From Edaphobacter aggregans DSM 19364 (GTDB lineage: Bacteria > Acidobacteriota > Terriglobia > Terriglobales > Acidobacteriaceae): 45,139 nt of DNA. A model generated the notes under the pieces. It made no database searches, was not told the origin of the DNA, and saw only the letters and a program-made list of their open reading frames with translations. Shown here in pieces: positions 8,599 to 16,648 of the stretch. Numbering within the stretch: position 1 is the stretch's first letter; each line of letters begins with the position of its first letter. The stretch is taken from NCBI RefSeq assembly GCF_000745965.1, contig NZ_JQKI01000052.1:1-45139 (forward strand). The letters are read 5' to 3'. The position numbers were made by a program, and so were the translations under genes.

Positions 8599-9306
8599 CT
8601 ATTTGTGTGCGAGTTCCGCCGTGGGGACCACGTATTCTGGAAACTTCGTTGCGGGAGCGCGGTGAACCATCGTGTAGGCATATTCGACGCCGATGCCATA
8701 AGCGCCATAGTGCGTCTTCGCGAGGTCCATTACGGCGTCGTACGTATCCCGGTTTGCCCAGTCGCGTTGCCATTCCAGGGTCACAGAGAGGGCCGTCACC
8801 GGTTTTGCTCCCGCCTGGACAACACGACGCATCGCATTGTCGTGTGCGAGTTGGCTAACGTCGCCGCAGCAGTCTTCGACCACGTAAACCTCGTAGCCAT
8901 CGTGGATGGCCTGCACTGTCGGAAGAGCCACACAGGTCTCCGTCCATAGCCCGGCCAGCACAATCTTCTTGCGCCCTGTCTTCTCGATTGCCGCAACGAA
9001 GTTCTTGTCGTCCCAGGAATTCATGGACGAACGCTCGATCGGTTCCTGGCCCGGGAACACGGATCGGATCTGCGGCCACAGGTTCCCGCTGAAACTCTTC
9101 GTCTCGACCGTCGTCAGCACGACCGGCACGCCGAATATCCGCGCTGCTTTTCCTAGCGCGACAGTACTGTTAATGATCGCCTGGCGATCAAAGTTACTCG
9201 TTCCGAACAGCATTTGCGGTTGGTGATCGATCAGCGCCACGACGCAGTTGTCTGGCGTGAGAAGTCCTTTTTCGCTACGCTTCGATGTTCCGTTATTTTG
9301 ACCCAT
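8599..9306 (-). CDS. Isochorismatase-like (YcaC-type) cysteine hydrolase
   Basis: A 235-residue member of the isochorismatase-like fold. The catalytic triad is visible: Asp in ALIDHQPQML near residue 25, Lys in GRKKIVLAG near 107, and Cys in LWTETCVALP near 118. YcaC-type enzymes are cytoplasmic amide hydrolases of unsettled substrate. ATG 9306 is preferred because GGAG lies 8 nt upstream; a second ATG two codons earlier has the site too close. The upstream 160 bp contain a copy of the recurrent 16-bp motif (9467-9482), suggesting regulated expression together with the amidohydrolase downstream. Confidence 0.88.
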   Translation of the reverse strand: MGQNNGTSKRSEKGLLTPDNCVVALIDHQPQMLFGTSNFDRQAIINSTVALGKAARIFGVPVVLTTVETKSFSGNLWPQIRSVFPGQEPIERSSMNSWDDKNFVAAIEKTGRKKIVLAGLWTETCVALPTVQAIHDGYEVYVVEDCCGDVSQLAHDNAMRRVVQAGAKPVTALSVTLEWQRDWANRDTYDAVMDLAKTHYGAYGIGVEYAYTMVHRAPATKFPEYVVPTAELAHK

Positions 9307-9466
9307 ATTCATTTCTCCGTTGGTTTGGTACAGTTGCACTTTCAAAATCTTGTTTGCCTTTGGGTGCGTGTAGTCGTTTGTAATGTCATGGTCTTCGCAA
9401 CGATTGTGCCTCCGAGCAAGACCGCAGTGACCCGAACATGCTAGCAACGCTGGGGAGCGAGATAAA

Positions 9467-9482
9467 TTACATGTTCCTGTAA
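9467..9482 (-). promoter_or_regulatory. Recurrent 16-bp motif, site A
   Basis: TTACATGTTCCTGTAA is a perfect TTACA-N6-TGTAA inverted repeat, 160 bp upstream of the cysteine hydrolase start. Read on the minus strand it gives TTACA-GGAACA-TGTAA, aligning with sites C to I. Best match of the set to full dyad symmetry. Confidence 0.6.
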
Positions 9483-9689
9483 GGGTGTCCTGGGGATTTA
9501 TCACCCGCAGACCCAAGTCCATTGCTGACAGCGCATTCGTGCAGGATGCGCTCATAGTGCGCTGAACCACACCTGCAACTTTTCCATTTAGGTCGGAGTG
9601 TGACGTTCGGAAAGGGTGTAGATCGATTTAAATGAAGTCGAATGCAACAGAAGAAGACCATCGTTAGCCCACGTGCGTGCAGCTCGCGA

Positions 9690-9706
9690 CTACAAGGAAG
9701 ATGTGA
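9690..9706 (+). promoter_or_regulatory. Recurrent 16-bp motif, site B (degenerate)
   Basis: CTACAAGGAAGATGTGA matches the GGAAGA-TGTAAT half of sites E and F, with TGTGA instead of TGTAA and one extra base between the halves. It lies upstream of the broken Ohr gene on the plus strand and may be a decayed site. Confidence 0.4.
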
Positions 9707-9710
9707 TTGT

Positions 9711-10116
9711 TTGCCGCGGTGGTGATTGCTGGCACCGCCTATTGGATGGCTAAATGGATCGAGCACTCCGTCGGACTCTCAATTCGACCTCGAGCTTAAA
9801 ATGAGCGGAAAGGGGGAGGGAACTAACCCGGAACAGCTATTCGCCGCAGGCTACGCGGCGTGTTTCATCGGAGCTCTTCAAGTTGTGGGTGGAAAGAAGC
9901 ACATTCGGATTACCGACGACGTTTTCAGTGATTCCGAAGTTTCATTTGGTCCGCTTGCCGGAGGTGTAGAAGGTGTTGTCATCGCGGTCGAGATACAGTT
10001 CATTTCCTGGCATCGAGAGGAGCGTCACGGAAGGACTGGTGCACGAGGCTCATCAAGTTTGTCCATATTCCAACGCTACGCGTGGCAACATCGACGTTGT
10101 TCTGTCAGTAGCTTAG
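9711..10116 (+). pseudogene. ohr: Organic hydroperoxide resistance protein (Ohr/OsmC family), frameshifted
   Basis: Frames on the plus strand spell most of an Ohr peroxiredoxin. SDSQFDLELKMSGKGEGTNP and EQLFAAGYAACFIGAL, which contains the first catalytic Cys, are continuous from 9726. Reading then breaks around 10000-10030 and resumes in another frame as LVHEAHQVCPYSNATRGNID, with the second catalytic Cys, ending at TAG 10114-10116. The first 15-20 residues also look damaged, since GW-LNG replaces the usual GGRDG. Ohr enzymes reduce organic hydroperoxides using the two cysteines. At least one frameshift separates them here, so no working enzyme is made unless the sequence is in error. Its end overlaps the end of the convergent kinase gene by 4 bp. 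Confidence 0.8.
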
Positions 10117-12425
10117 GTTGGGTTCTCATCGGAAGAATGGCCCGCATCCGGTTCGGCGCTTTTCAACAGCAGACTGAACTTCGCTCCAACGTCGGGGTTA
10201 TTCGCCGCCCAGAGCTGACCATCATGGGCTTCCACGATGGAGCGTGAGATGGCAAGTCCAATGCCCATTCCATTCTCCTTCGTGGTTACGAAGGCATCGA
10301 AGATTCTCTCTGCATCACCATCCGGAAGCCCCGGTCCATTGTCAATAAACTCCGTTAACACCTGGCCGTTGCTCACTCGACGAATGCGAATGTGCAGCCT
10401 CGGAGTCCGATCCAGGTCTTGCATCGCTTCGATAGCGTTGCTTACCAGATTGATGATGATCTGCTGAGTCTGGAAACGGTCAACGAGAACCATAATGATT
10501 GGTTCTTCATAATCCCACTTAATCAATGTCGATTTTCGATTTGCATCCTCTTTGATGAGGCCGACTGCTTCTCGAATCAATTCGATGAAGTTGAACGGAG
10601 CCTTGACGGAAGGCTGCCGCTTAAACAACGAACGAACGTTGCGAATCACGGTATCCGCAGCGCGACAATCGCGGATGATGCGCTCAGTCGAAGAAACGGC
10701 CTCCCCGATATTTGGAGGAGACGCTTGTAACCAACGAAAGCAAGCCTGTGCGTTTGAGAGCAATGAGGTAAGCGGCTGGTTCAACTCATGTGCAATCGAT
10801 GCAGAGAGTTCCGCTACCAGGGCGGTACGCGATGTCTGCGACAAGTTGGCTCGAAGTTCCCGTAGTCTCTCTACCGCACGCATTTGATCGTCGATATCGA
10901 CGACGACACCAAACCACTGGATGATGCGTCCCTCAGCATCCCGGAGGGGCTCTGCCCGGCTCAGATGCCAGCGAAAAATGCCGTCAGCGCACCGTGTTCG
11001 GTGCTTCGCTCCATAGGATGTTCCATTGGCAAGAGCTTTCCCATGTTCCTCGACAATGAAGGCTCGATCGTCAGGGTGGATAATTTCAACCCAACCCGAA
11101 TCCTGATACTCCTCGAGGCTCATGCCGATACATTCGCGAGCCTTCTTATTGATGAAAGTCGCCTTGCCGGTCGGGTCCAGCGACCAGATGATCGATGGAA
11201 CGGTGTCCATCACCCTCCGCATCTGCTCCTCCGACTGCTGCAAAGCGATTTCAGCATTCCTCTGAACTGTCGTATCGAGCATGACTCCGTGAAAGGCGAT
11301 TGTCTTGCCTGATTCGTCCTTGATCACAGCGATGCTGGTGTGAAACCAACGATATTGTCCGTCTGCCGCTATGAGACGGTGGACAATATCGTAACCGTCG
11401 CCACCGGCGAGCAACTGATTCCATCGGGTAAGGACCTCGTCGCGATCTTCCGGGTGGACAAGATCGAACCACCCCTTTTGCTGAAGCTCGTCAAGCGTTC
11501 GACCGGCGAAATCCATCGCCTTTTTGTTGATGTAGATAATCTTGCCGTCGGGCGCAGCTTTCCATAGGAGCGCCGGAAGCGTCTCCGTAAGAAGGTTCAA
11601 CTGGAACTCTCGTTCCCTCAGTAGCTCTCGGGAGCGGTAAAAGTCGTCTATATCGTTGTTCACGGCGTACCAGCGATAGACGGTGCCGTCTTCGTTGAAA
11701 TAAGGTTCAGCGCGTGTATGAAACCAACGGTAAATTCCGTCCTTGCCGCGGAGACGATAGACGATGTCGTTTGGGGCCTTATCAGGCGACTTAATGTGTT
11801 CCCGAACTATCGCTTCGCGATCGTCCGGATGGGTGTAATCGAGATAGGCACCGTCCCGGAGATCAGTGATGACGGCTCCGACATAATCGGATAGTTGCTT
11901 GTTGGTATATGCGACGCCCTCTTCCGTCCGGGTAGAAATCATGGCCGGCACGCGGTCCAAGATCTCTCTAGCTTCACGCTCGCTAGCTCTTAGAGCCTCC
12001 TGGATTTGGAACTGCTCATCGACGTCGACTCCAAGTAGGTACCAAGAGGTGCTATTACATTCCTCATGGAACGCCGGCTGAGCTTTGACGTGCAGCCACC
12101 GATAAGTGCCGTCGTTCCTACGAAACTTCCATGTGACATCCAGAGGTTGATTCGTCTGAATGCAATGGGCCCATACCTCCCGGGCCTGTTCCAGGAAAGC
12201 AGGTTCCAGGCTTTCCAACCATCCGTCGCCGAGCAATTCTTCCACCGTGCGGCCCAGCGCCCCAACAATCCCTTTATTTGCATAGACGATCTTGCCCTTG
12301 CCGTCCGCGACCAAAATGCAACCCGGGACACTATCCGCAATGCGACGAAAATCCAGCTCCTGCTTAACCCGACTAAGGTCGTTGCCAGGCGAAACTACGC
12401 CGGACGGGGCTCCCGGATCTTCCAC
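10113..12425 (-). CDS. Cytoplasmic four-PAS sensor histidine kinase
   Basis: A soluble kinase of about 770 residues without membrane helices. Four consecutive PAS/PAC units occupy roughly residues 25-145, 155-265, 280-395 and 405-520, each ending with the W(F/L)H or WHLSRAEP strand and GVxxDID. A HisKA domain follows with the phospho-acceptor in SIAHELNQP (His about 546), then the ATPase with N-box NLVSNAIEAM, G1 DNGPGLP, F-box FDAF and G2 GMGIGLAIS. The longest frame opens at TTG 12437 without a ribosome site. GTG 12425 has GGAG six bases upstream and is preferred. Site C of the recurrent motif lies about 100 bp upstream. No response regulator is adjacent; the FixJ-type regulator at 29187 is a possible partner. 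Confidence 0.93.
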   Translation of the reverse strand: MEDPGAPSGVVSPGNDLSRVKQELDFRRIADSVPGCILVADGKGKIVYANKGIVGALGRTVEELLGDGWLESLEPAFLEQAREVWAHCIQTNQPLDVTWKFRRNDGTYRWLHVKAQPAFHEECNSTSWYLLGVDVDEQFQIQEALRASEREAREILDRVPAMISTRTEEGVAYTNKQLSDYVGAVITDLRDGAYLDYTHPDDREAIVREHIKSPDKAPNDIVYRLRGKDGIYRWFHTRAEPYFNEDGTVYRWYAVNNDIDDFYRSRELLREREFQLNLLTETLPALLWKAAPDGKIIYINKKAMDFAGRTLDELQQKGWFDLVHPEDRDEVLTRWNQLLAGGDGYDIVHRLIAADGQYRWFHTSIAVIKDESGKTIAFHGVMLDTTVQRNAEIALQQSEEQMRRVMDTVPSIIWSLDPTGKATFINKKARECIGMSLEEYQDSGWVEIIHPDDRAFIVEEHGKALANGTSYGAKHRTRCADGIFRWHLSRAEPLRDAEGRIIQWFGVVVDIDDQMRAVERLRELRANLSQTSRTALVAELSASIAHELNQPLTSLLSNAQACFRWLQASPPNIGEAVSSTERIIRDCRAADTVIRNVRSLFKRQPSVKAPFNFIELIREAVGLIKEDANRKSTLIKWDYEEPIIMVLVDRFQTQQIIINLVSNAIEAMQDLDRTPRLHIRIRRVSNGQVLTEFIDNGPGLPDGDAERIFDAFVTTKENGMGIGLAISRSIVEAHDGQLWAANNPDVGAKFSLLLKSAEPDAGHSSDENPT

Positions 12426-12529
12426 ATTTGTCTCCAATCAAGGGGAGGATGCGGCGCATTTCGTTGCGACGTGCACTGCACCATACGATTGAGATTCAGC
12501 CGACGCAACGGAAGACACATTGAATCGCA

Positions 12530-12545
12530 TTACATATTTCTGCTA
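12530..12545 (-). promoter_or_regulatory. Recurrent 16-bp motif, site C
   Basis: TTACATATTTCTGCTA; on the minus strand TAGCA-GAAATA-TGTAA. It lies 105 bp upstream of the four-PAS kinase start and 10 bp beyond the stop of the SnoaL-like gene, so it probably serves the kinase gene. Confidence 0.55.
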
Positions 12546-12555
12546 GCCCGCGCCT

Positions 12556-13014
12556 TCAGAGCGGCCGCGTTTCGATCCAGTCAACCAGTAGCTTGCGTTC
12601 GGAAAAATACCATGCGCCTTCTTGTTTAACGAATGTGTCAAGATAGCGAATCGAGGCGATCATGAGGCCGCGCTTTCCGTCTTGCTCCGTAACGTGATGC
12701 GCAAGGCAGTAGCTAACCCCGGTTGCGCTATCGCCATTCAGCTGTACGGTACTCTGACCGTTGAAATGCATTGTCGCCTTGTAGGTATTCAAATTGTCGA
12801 ATACGGGAGCCAGAGATTCCCGGCCGTGAAGCTCCCGCGAAGGAGTGTCTGATTTTGAATCCATGTATACGACGAAGTGTGTATCGGACGTGAAGAGTGC
12901 CATCTGCCCCTTCGCATCTCGACGATCTGCACAATGAGCGTAAGCGTCGACCAACTCTCGAATCGAGAGTCGATCTGCCGCTTCTTCCGGAGAGATAGCG
13001 CGATTGACAGCCAT
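12556..13014 (-). CDS. SnoaL-like / NTF2-fold protein
   Basis: A 152-residue protein of the NTF2-like superfamily. The opening helix RLSIRELVDAYAHCADRRDAKGQMALFT and the strand pair ATMHFNGQSTVQL ... GVSYCLAHHV are typical of SnoaL_4-type polyketide cyclase/dehydratase-like proteins. The closing strand WYFSERKLLVDWIETRPL fits the fold. Family members bind or isomerise small hydrophobic molecules, but many are uncharacterised, so no reaction is assigned. The frame can begin at 13056, but the extra 14 residues look untypical and neither start has a good ribosome site; ATG 13014 is preferred. The Asp of the DAYAHCADRRD helix sits where this fold often has catalytic residues. Confidence 0.8.
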   Translation of the reverse strand: MAVNRAISPEEAADRLSIRELVDAYAHCADRRDAKGQMALFTSDTHFVVYMDSKSDTPSRELHGRESLAPVFDNLNTYKATMHFNGQSTVQLNGDSATGVSYCLAHHVTEQDGKRGLMIASIRYLDTFVKQEGAWYFSERKLLVDWIETRPL

Positions 13015-13084
13015 GCAATGAGCATAGGATGAAACGTGTGTCGGTGAGCCAATCACAGAGATACATGTTTATGGAATTGACTTG

Positions 13085-13243
13085 ACCGCTTTTATCGAGA
13101 TCCAGCGAGACACGAAGATTCTGGGCGCTCTCCTTCCATCACGCCCACGGCTTGCCCTCAAGGTCAGGACGTAGACGCAGTGTGGCCTGCGCCGGGAACT
13201 CCCAAGCGTAAAGGCATGCATAGAGTTCCTTGGGGGCGCTCAT
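13085..13243 (-). pseudogene. imuB: ImuB (Y-family polymerase-like) N-terminal remnant
   Basis: From ATG 13243 the minus strand reads ELYACLYAWEFPAQATLRL followed by RPDLEGKPWA, the characteristic start of ImuB, the catalytically inactive Y-family polymerase homologue of the ImuA-ImuB-DnaE2 mutagenesis cassette. A TGA at 13139-13141 interrupts it; in a neighbouring frame VMEGERPESS continues the family pattern for a few residues before similarity fades. The rest of the gene is missing, replaced by the SnoaL-like region. It follows the ImuA remnant directly, in the normal imuA-imuB order. Confidence 0.7.
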
Positions 13244-13720
13244 CGGCAACCTGCCCAGTGTGTCCGGCAATGCCAGCTTGTCGTATTCGGATTTTGCGGT
13301 GGCTTCCGGATAGGGGCAATATGGCGATGTTTGTTTGAAACGGTGGTGGATAACCTCTACTTGTGGTTTCAGGCGCCTGTGAAGACGGTGTTCTCTTCAA
13401 GTGTGTCCGCCCAACTCCAGTCTCAACAGAAGTTCGGCGCTGCTCTTCGTACACGCATATCGCGTGAGTAACAGGATGCTCGATCGAGTTCGCTCGGCCG
13501 CCAGACGATAGCGATGCCAGGTATACAGAGGAATGCGCGAGACAAAGTCAGGTGCGATTCCAGAAGGTCGAGAACGATTGCACTAAATCCTCCACCTTGA
13601 AGCAAGAGATCTGTACAACGCAATGCCTCATCCATTCGCGCCCAGGGCGTTGTGGGTGTAAGCGGCTGGGAGGAGACAGATGTGGCTGCCTGACGGCTGC
13701 GATTATGAGACTCTTTTGAG
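13244..13720 (-). pseudogene. imuA: ImuA (RecA-like SOS mutagenesis protein) C-terminal remnant
   Basis: Frames on the minus strand give ALRCTDLLLQGGGFSAIVLDL (13560-13635). After a frameshift they continue as IAPDFVSRIPLYTWHRYRLA and then ERTRSSILLLTRYACTKSSA, both signature segments of ImuA, the RecA-like protein partnering ImuB. Further on, IRKPPQNPNTTSWHCRTHWAG in yet another frame matches the usual ImuA tail just before the ImuB start. Several frameshifts make this non-functional. The upstream half is absent; an IS630-type element begins about 130 bp further on and may have caused the truncation. Confidence 0.72.
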
Positions 13721-13846
13721 TCTCCCGTTTTTTGCGCAAGCCGTTCCTACTCCTAGATTGGAACGCCACTGGTTGCAGAGTCTCGCTGACAGCCTCAGAG
13801 AAACCAACAGCTTCACTACGCGGATGTGACCCTCCACAGCCGCCTC

Positions 13847-14914
13847 CTAGTGGCCTGTCGCAGAGAGTTCGTTACTACGGATGCGGTGAGAAGGGTCGGA
13901 GTACTTCCAGTGGATAGGCTGAGCATTGGCTGAGTAAGCGTTGATGTAGCGTCGCAGCTTGCGGGCCAGATCGGGCACGGAGGGGAAGACGCCGCGGGCG
14001 ATGACCTCTCGCTCGATTTTCGCGAACCAGAGTTCGACCTGGTTGAGCCATGAGGAGTAGGTGGGTGTGAAGTGGAACCGGACGCGGGGATGCTGCTCCA
14101 GGAACTCCCGTACCAGCGCGGTCTTGTGAGCCGAGAGATTGTCGAGGATGATGTGGATCTGCTGAGCGGGCGGGCACAGGGCCACGACTTCCTTCAGGAA
14201 GACGACGAAGTCGCGGCTGGTGTGGCGTGCAGCGGTCTTTCCGCGAACCCGGCCGGTCGCGGTATCCAGCGCCGCATACAGCGACGACAGGGTTCCGTGT
14301 CGGTAGTATTCCAATCCATGGCGCTCGGCGCGGCCCGGCGAAAGCGGCAGCACCGGATCGAGTCGATCCAGCGCCTGAATGGCGGTCTTCTCATCGACAC
14401 AAAACGCGGCGGCATGCTGCGGAGGGCTCAGGTACAACCCGATAATGTCAGCGGCTTTGGCTTCGAAATCCGGGTCGTCGCTGGTCATGTAGCGCTCCAG
14501 GCGGTGCGGCTTCAGGCCAGCCTCTTTCCACACCCGATGCACAGCGTCCTTGCTGACGCCCAGTGCTGCGGCAAGCTTGCGACAACTCCAGGGAGTGGAA
14601 CCGTCCTTCGACTTCTTGCGGGTAGTCGAGAGAATCCGGGCTCGCAGCTTCCGAGTCAGCACGGAAGCCGACTGTCCGGGATGATTCGTATCCAGGCCGT
14701 CCATTCCCGAAGCAAGGAAGCGCTGCTTCCACCGGCTGATCGTCGGCGCCGTGGTCCCCAACCTCTGCTTGATCGTGCGGAAGGACGCTCCCTCGGCCAG
14801 CATCAGAATCAGCCTGGCGCGGAAGACATATCCAGCGGGCAGAGAGCGGGACTGGGCAATACGGTTGAGTTCCAGTTGCCGGTCTTTGCTGAGCACCACG
14901 GAATCGATGGACAT
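13847..14914 (-). CDS. IS630-family transposase
   Basis: A 355-residue transposase read as one uninterrupted frame. The N-terminal helix-turn-helix region (residues about 15-130) contains FRTIKQRLGTTAPTISRWKQ and the second HTH WSCRKLAAALGVSKDAVHRVW. The catalytic DDE core has FCVDEKTAIQAL (first Asp), IHIILDNLSAHKT (second Asp) and FTPTYSSWLNQVELWFAKIE (Glu), the full IS630/Tc1-like triad. The frame crosses the left inverted repeat and takes its stop codon from outside the element, so the native terminus may differ slightly. No frameshift is needed, so it may be active. Translation starts at the ATG 14912-14914. Confidence 0.93.
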   Translation of the reverse strand: MSIDSVVLSKDRQLELNRIAQSRSLPAGYVFRARLILMLAEGASFRTIKQRLGTTAPTISRWKQRFLASGMDGLDTNHPGQSASVLTRKLRARILSTTRKKSKDGSTPWSCRKLAAALGVSKDAVHRVWKEAGLKPHRLERYMTSDDPDFEAKAADIIGLYLSPPQHAAAFCVDEKTAIQALDRLDPVLPLSPGRAERHGLEYYRHGTLSSLYAALDTATGRVRGKTAARHTSRDFVVFLKEVVALCPPAQQIHIILDNLSAHKTALVREFLEQHPRVRFHFTPTYSSWLNQVELWFAKIEREVIARGVFPSVPDLARKLRRYINAYSANAQPIHWKYSDPSHRIRSNELSATGH

Positions 14915-14960
14915 ACCTGCTTAGATGTAAGCAACACCAGTCATGTTTACTCTGCGACAG
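13855..14960 (-). mobile_element. IS630-family insertion sequence
   Basis: An element of about 1.1 kb bounded by 11-bp inverted repeats: CTGTCGCAGAG at 13855-13865 and CTCTGCGACAG at 14950-14960. It carries one full transposase gene. IS630 elements insert at TA and duplicate it; no TA pair abuts the repeats as drawn, so the true ends may lie a few bases outside. The right end runs straight into three tandem CATGG units (14961-14975). Confidence 0.85.
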
Positions 14961-15128
14961 CATGGCATGGCATGGCAGATATTCGCCTTATCTACGCCCA
15001 AGTAGGTACCGGCAGGGTCAACTGGGTTCTGCACTGAAAGTTGGGCAAGATCCTGTAACTTACTGAAACTTCAAGATATAGTTTTTCATGGTTAAAGCTC
15101 AGACGGCCCGAGCCGGTCGGTGATCTTT

Positions 15129-16103
15129 TCAGCCGCAAACAGAAAGCAAGAGTTTCCCCGTTGATCGGCCGCTTTCCAATTCGATATGAGCATTGCTCGC
15201 CTCTTCCAGAGTGTAGGGCGGCCTTACGAGCAGTTTTAGGTTCCCGCTCTGATACATCTCAAACACGGGTTCCATGACAGAGGTGAGTTGTTCGCGCGTT
15301 CTCACGTAATCGGTCGAGATTGGCCGGGTTATGAATAAAGAACCCATCGCAGATAACCGGCTGAGATCGAATGGCGGGACTGCACCACTCGAAGCCGCGT
15401 AAAGGGCTAATAGGCCGCGTGGCCGGAGGCACTTCAAGGATTGTTCGAATGTCGACTGCCCCACTCCGTCGTAGACGACATCGAGCTTTGCGCCCTTTGT
15501 GATTCTTATGATTTCGTCATCGAGCTTGGTCTCGGTGTACAGGATCACGTGATCTGCACCAGCTTCACGAGCCAACTCAGCTTTTTCGGAAGTCGACACA
15601 GTCGCAAACACCGTTGCGCCAGCGAACTTCGCCATCTGCGTCAATAAATAGCCCACTCCACCAGCCGCAGCATGCACGAGAGCAGCACTGCCAGACTTCA
15701 GCGGAAATGTAAGGTGGCTTAAGTAGTACGCCGTTGCACCCTGCATCATCAAAGCAGCGGCATCCTCAAGATTCACTCCAGAGGGCACGCGAATCACTCG
15801 GTCTGCGGGTACCGCTACCTTTTCCGCATAGCTTCCTAGAGGACCGAACCATGCAACAGCATCACCGACAGACAACCCGGTGACGCCCTCGCCTAATGCT
15901 TGGACATGTCCTGATCCTTCTCCTCCGGGAACGAGAGGTAGGGGAGCTTTGTAATAGCCTTGCCGGTAATACACATCGATGAAGTTCACACCGGATGTGT
16001 GAACTCTGATCAGCACTTCACCGACTTTAGGAACAGGATTAGGAAGCTCACGGAGCTGAAGAACTTCTGGACCTCCTGGCACCTGAACCTGTATCGCTTT
16101 CAT
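15129..16103 (-). CDS. NADPH:quinone oxidoreductase (zinc-free MDR family)
   Basis: A 324-residue medium-chain reductase of the quinone oxidoreductase group, cytoplasmic. MKAIQVQVPGGPEVL opens the protein, GVNFIDVYYRQGYY is the active-site loop of this subgroup, and VPGGEGSGHV follows. The nucleotide-binding motif is HAAAGGVGYLLTQMAK near residue 145, an AxxGxxG form specific for NADPH. No structural or catalytic zinc cysteines are present, as expected. The start has a GAGGAAGG-type site. Such enzymes reduce quinones or alpha,beta-unsaturated carbonyls. It is transcribed in the same direction as the damaged receiver-like gene and acetolactate synthase upstream, with gaps of tens of bases. Confidence 0.9.
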   Translation of the reverse strand: MKAIQVQVPGGPEVLQLRELPNPVPKVGEVLIRVHTSGVNFIDVYYRQGYYKAPLPLVPGGEGSGHVQALGEGVTGLSVGDAVAWFGPLGSYAEKVAVPADRVIRVPSGVNLEDAAALMMQGATAYYLSHLTFPLKSGSAALVHAAAGGVGYLLTQMAKFAGATVFATVSTSEKAELAREAGADHVILYTETKLDDEIIRITKGAKLDVVYDGVGQSTFEQSLKCLRPRGLLALYAASSGAVPPFDLSRLSAMGSLFITRPISTDYVRTREQLTSVMEPVFEMYQSGNLKLLVRPPYTLEEASNAHIELESGRSTGKLLLSVCG

Positions 16104-16154
16104 CCGTGACCTTCCTCTTTTAAGCTGTTACTTCATTTCGCCGATGCGATGTGG

Positions 16155-16612
16155 CTAGCATCGCTGTCTTCTGGCGCGCTCTTCGAATTCCTCGGCCGCA
16201 CGCGTGATTGCCTCACGGAGACGCTCCGCGGTAACGGCCTGACGATGATCGAAAGGTCTCCGGCATCGAGAATGCCTGACCAGAGTGAAGCGCTACCGCT
16301 CGGCGAATACATCACGATCGACGGTCGCAAGCTCATTGACCCCGGCGTGCCCCGTAAGATTGCTCGATGTCCTTCAGGCAAGACACCAATTGGGAGGACT
16401 GCTACTGCATGTCGAGAATCCGTGCACTTCTCAACGAATTCTTCGACCGTCGCACAGGTCTCAAGATCGCCCGCCACCGCGTCGGGCAGCTGTTGCATCA
16501 GCTCGTGGTCGTGCGGCCTTATCAACGCGATTACACCCGAGGCTCCTGGAGCAATCTCGTCCTCTCCGGGAGCCTCGGGTGTTCCTCCGTCTTTCGTCGT
16601 TCGCAGCGTCAT
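16155..16612 (-). pseudogene. Receiver-like small protein with a frameshift near its end
   Basis: A 120-150 residue cytoplasmic protein. GVIALIRPHDHELMQQL, a middle segment ending VAVLPIGVLPEGHRAILRG, and SGILDAGDLSIIVRPL look like strands 1, 3 and 5 of a degenerate receiver fold, but the phospho-acceptor Asp is not obvious. After IVRPL the current frame becomes basic and repetitive. One base difference near 16240 would instead give TAERLREAITRAAEEFEERA and a stop at 16155, a sensible C-terminal helix. I therefore read this as a single-base frameshift. An overlapping plus-strand frame is judged a shadow. Function is unknown. Confidence 0.5.
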
Positions 16613-16648
16613 ACGTGTGCACCTGATCTGGTATGAACGAAGGTTATG

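Noticed and set aside
14961..14975. Three tandem CATGG units at the IS630 right end
   Set aside because: Too short to be called a functional repeat; they may be chance or slippage at the insertion point.
14072..15037. Long plus-strand frame of 321 codons across the IS630 element
   Set aside because: It is antisense to a complete, motif-rich transposase; GC-rich genes often leave such open antisense frames.
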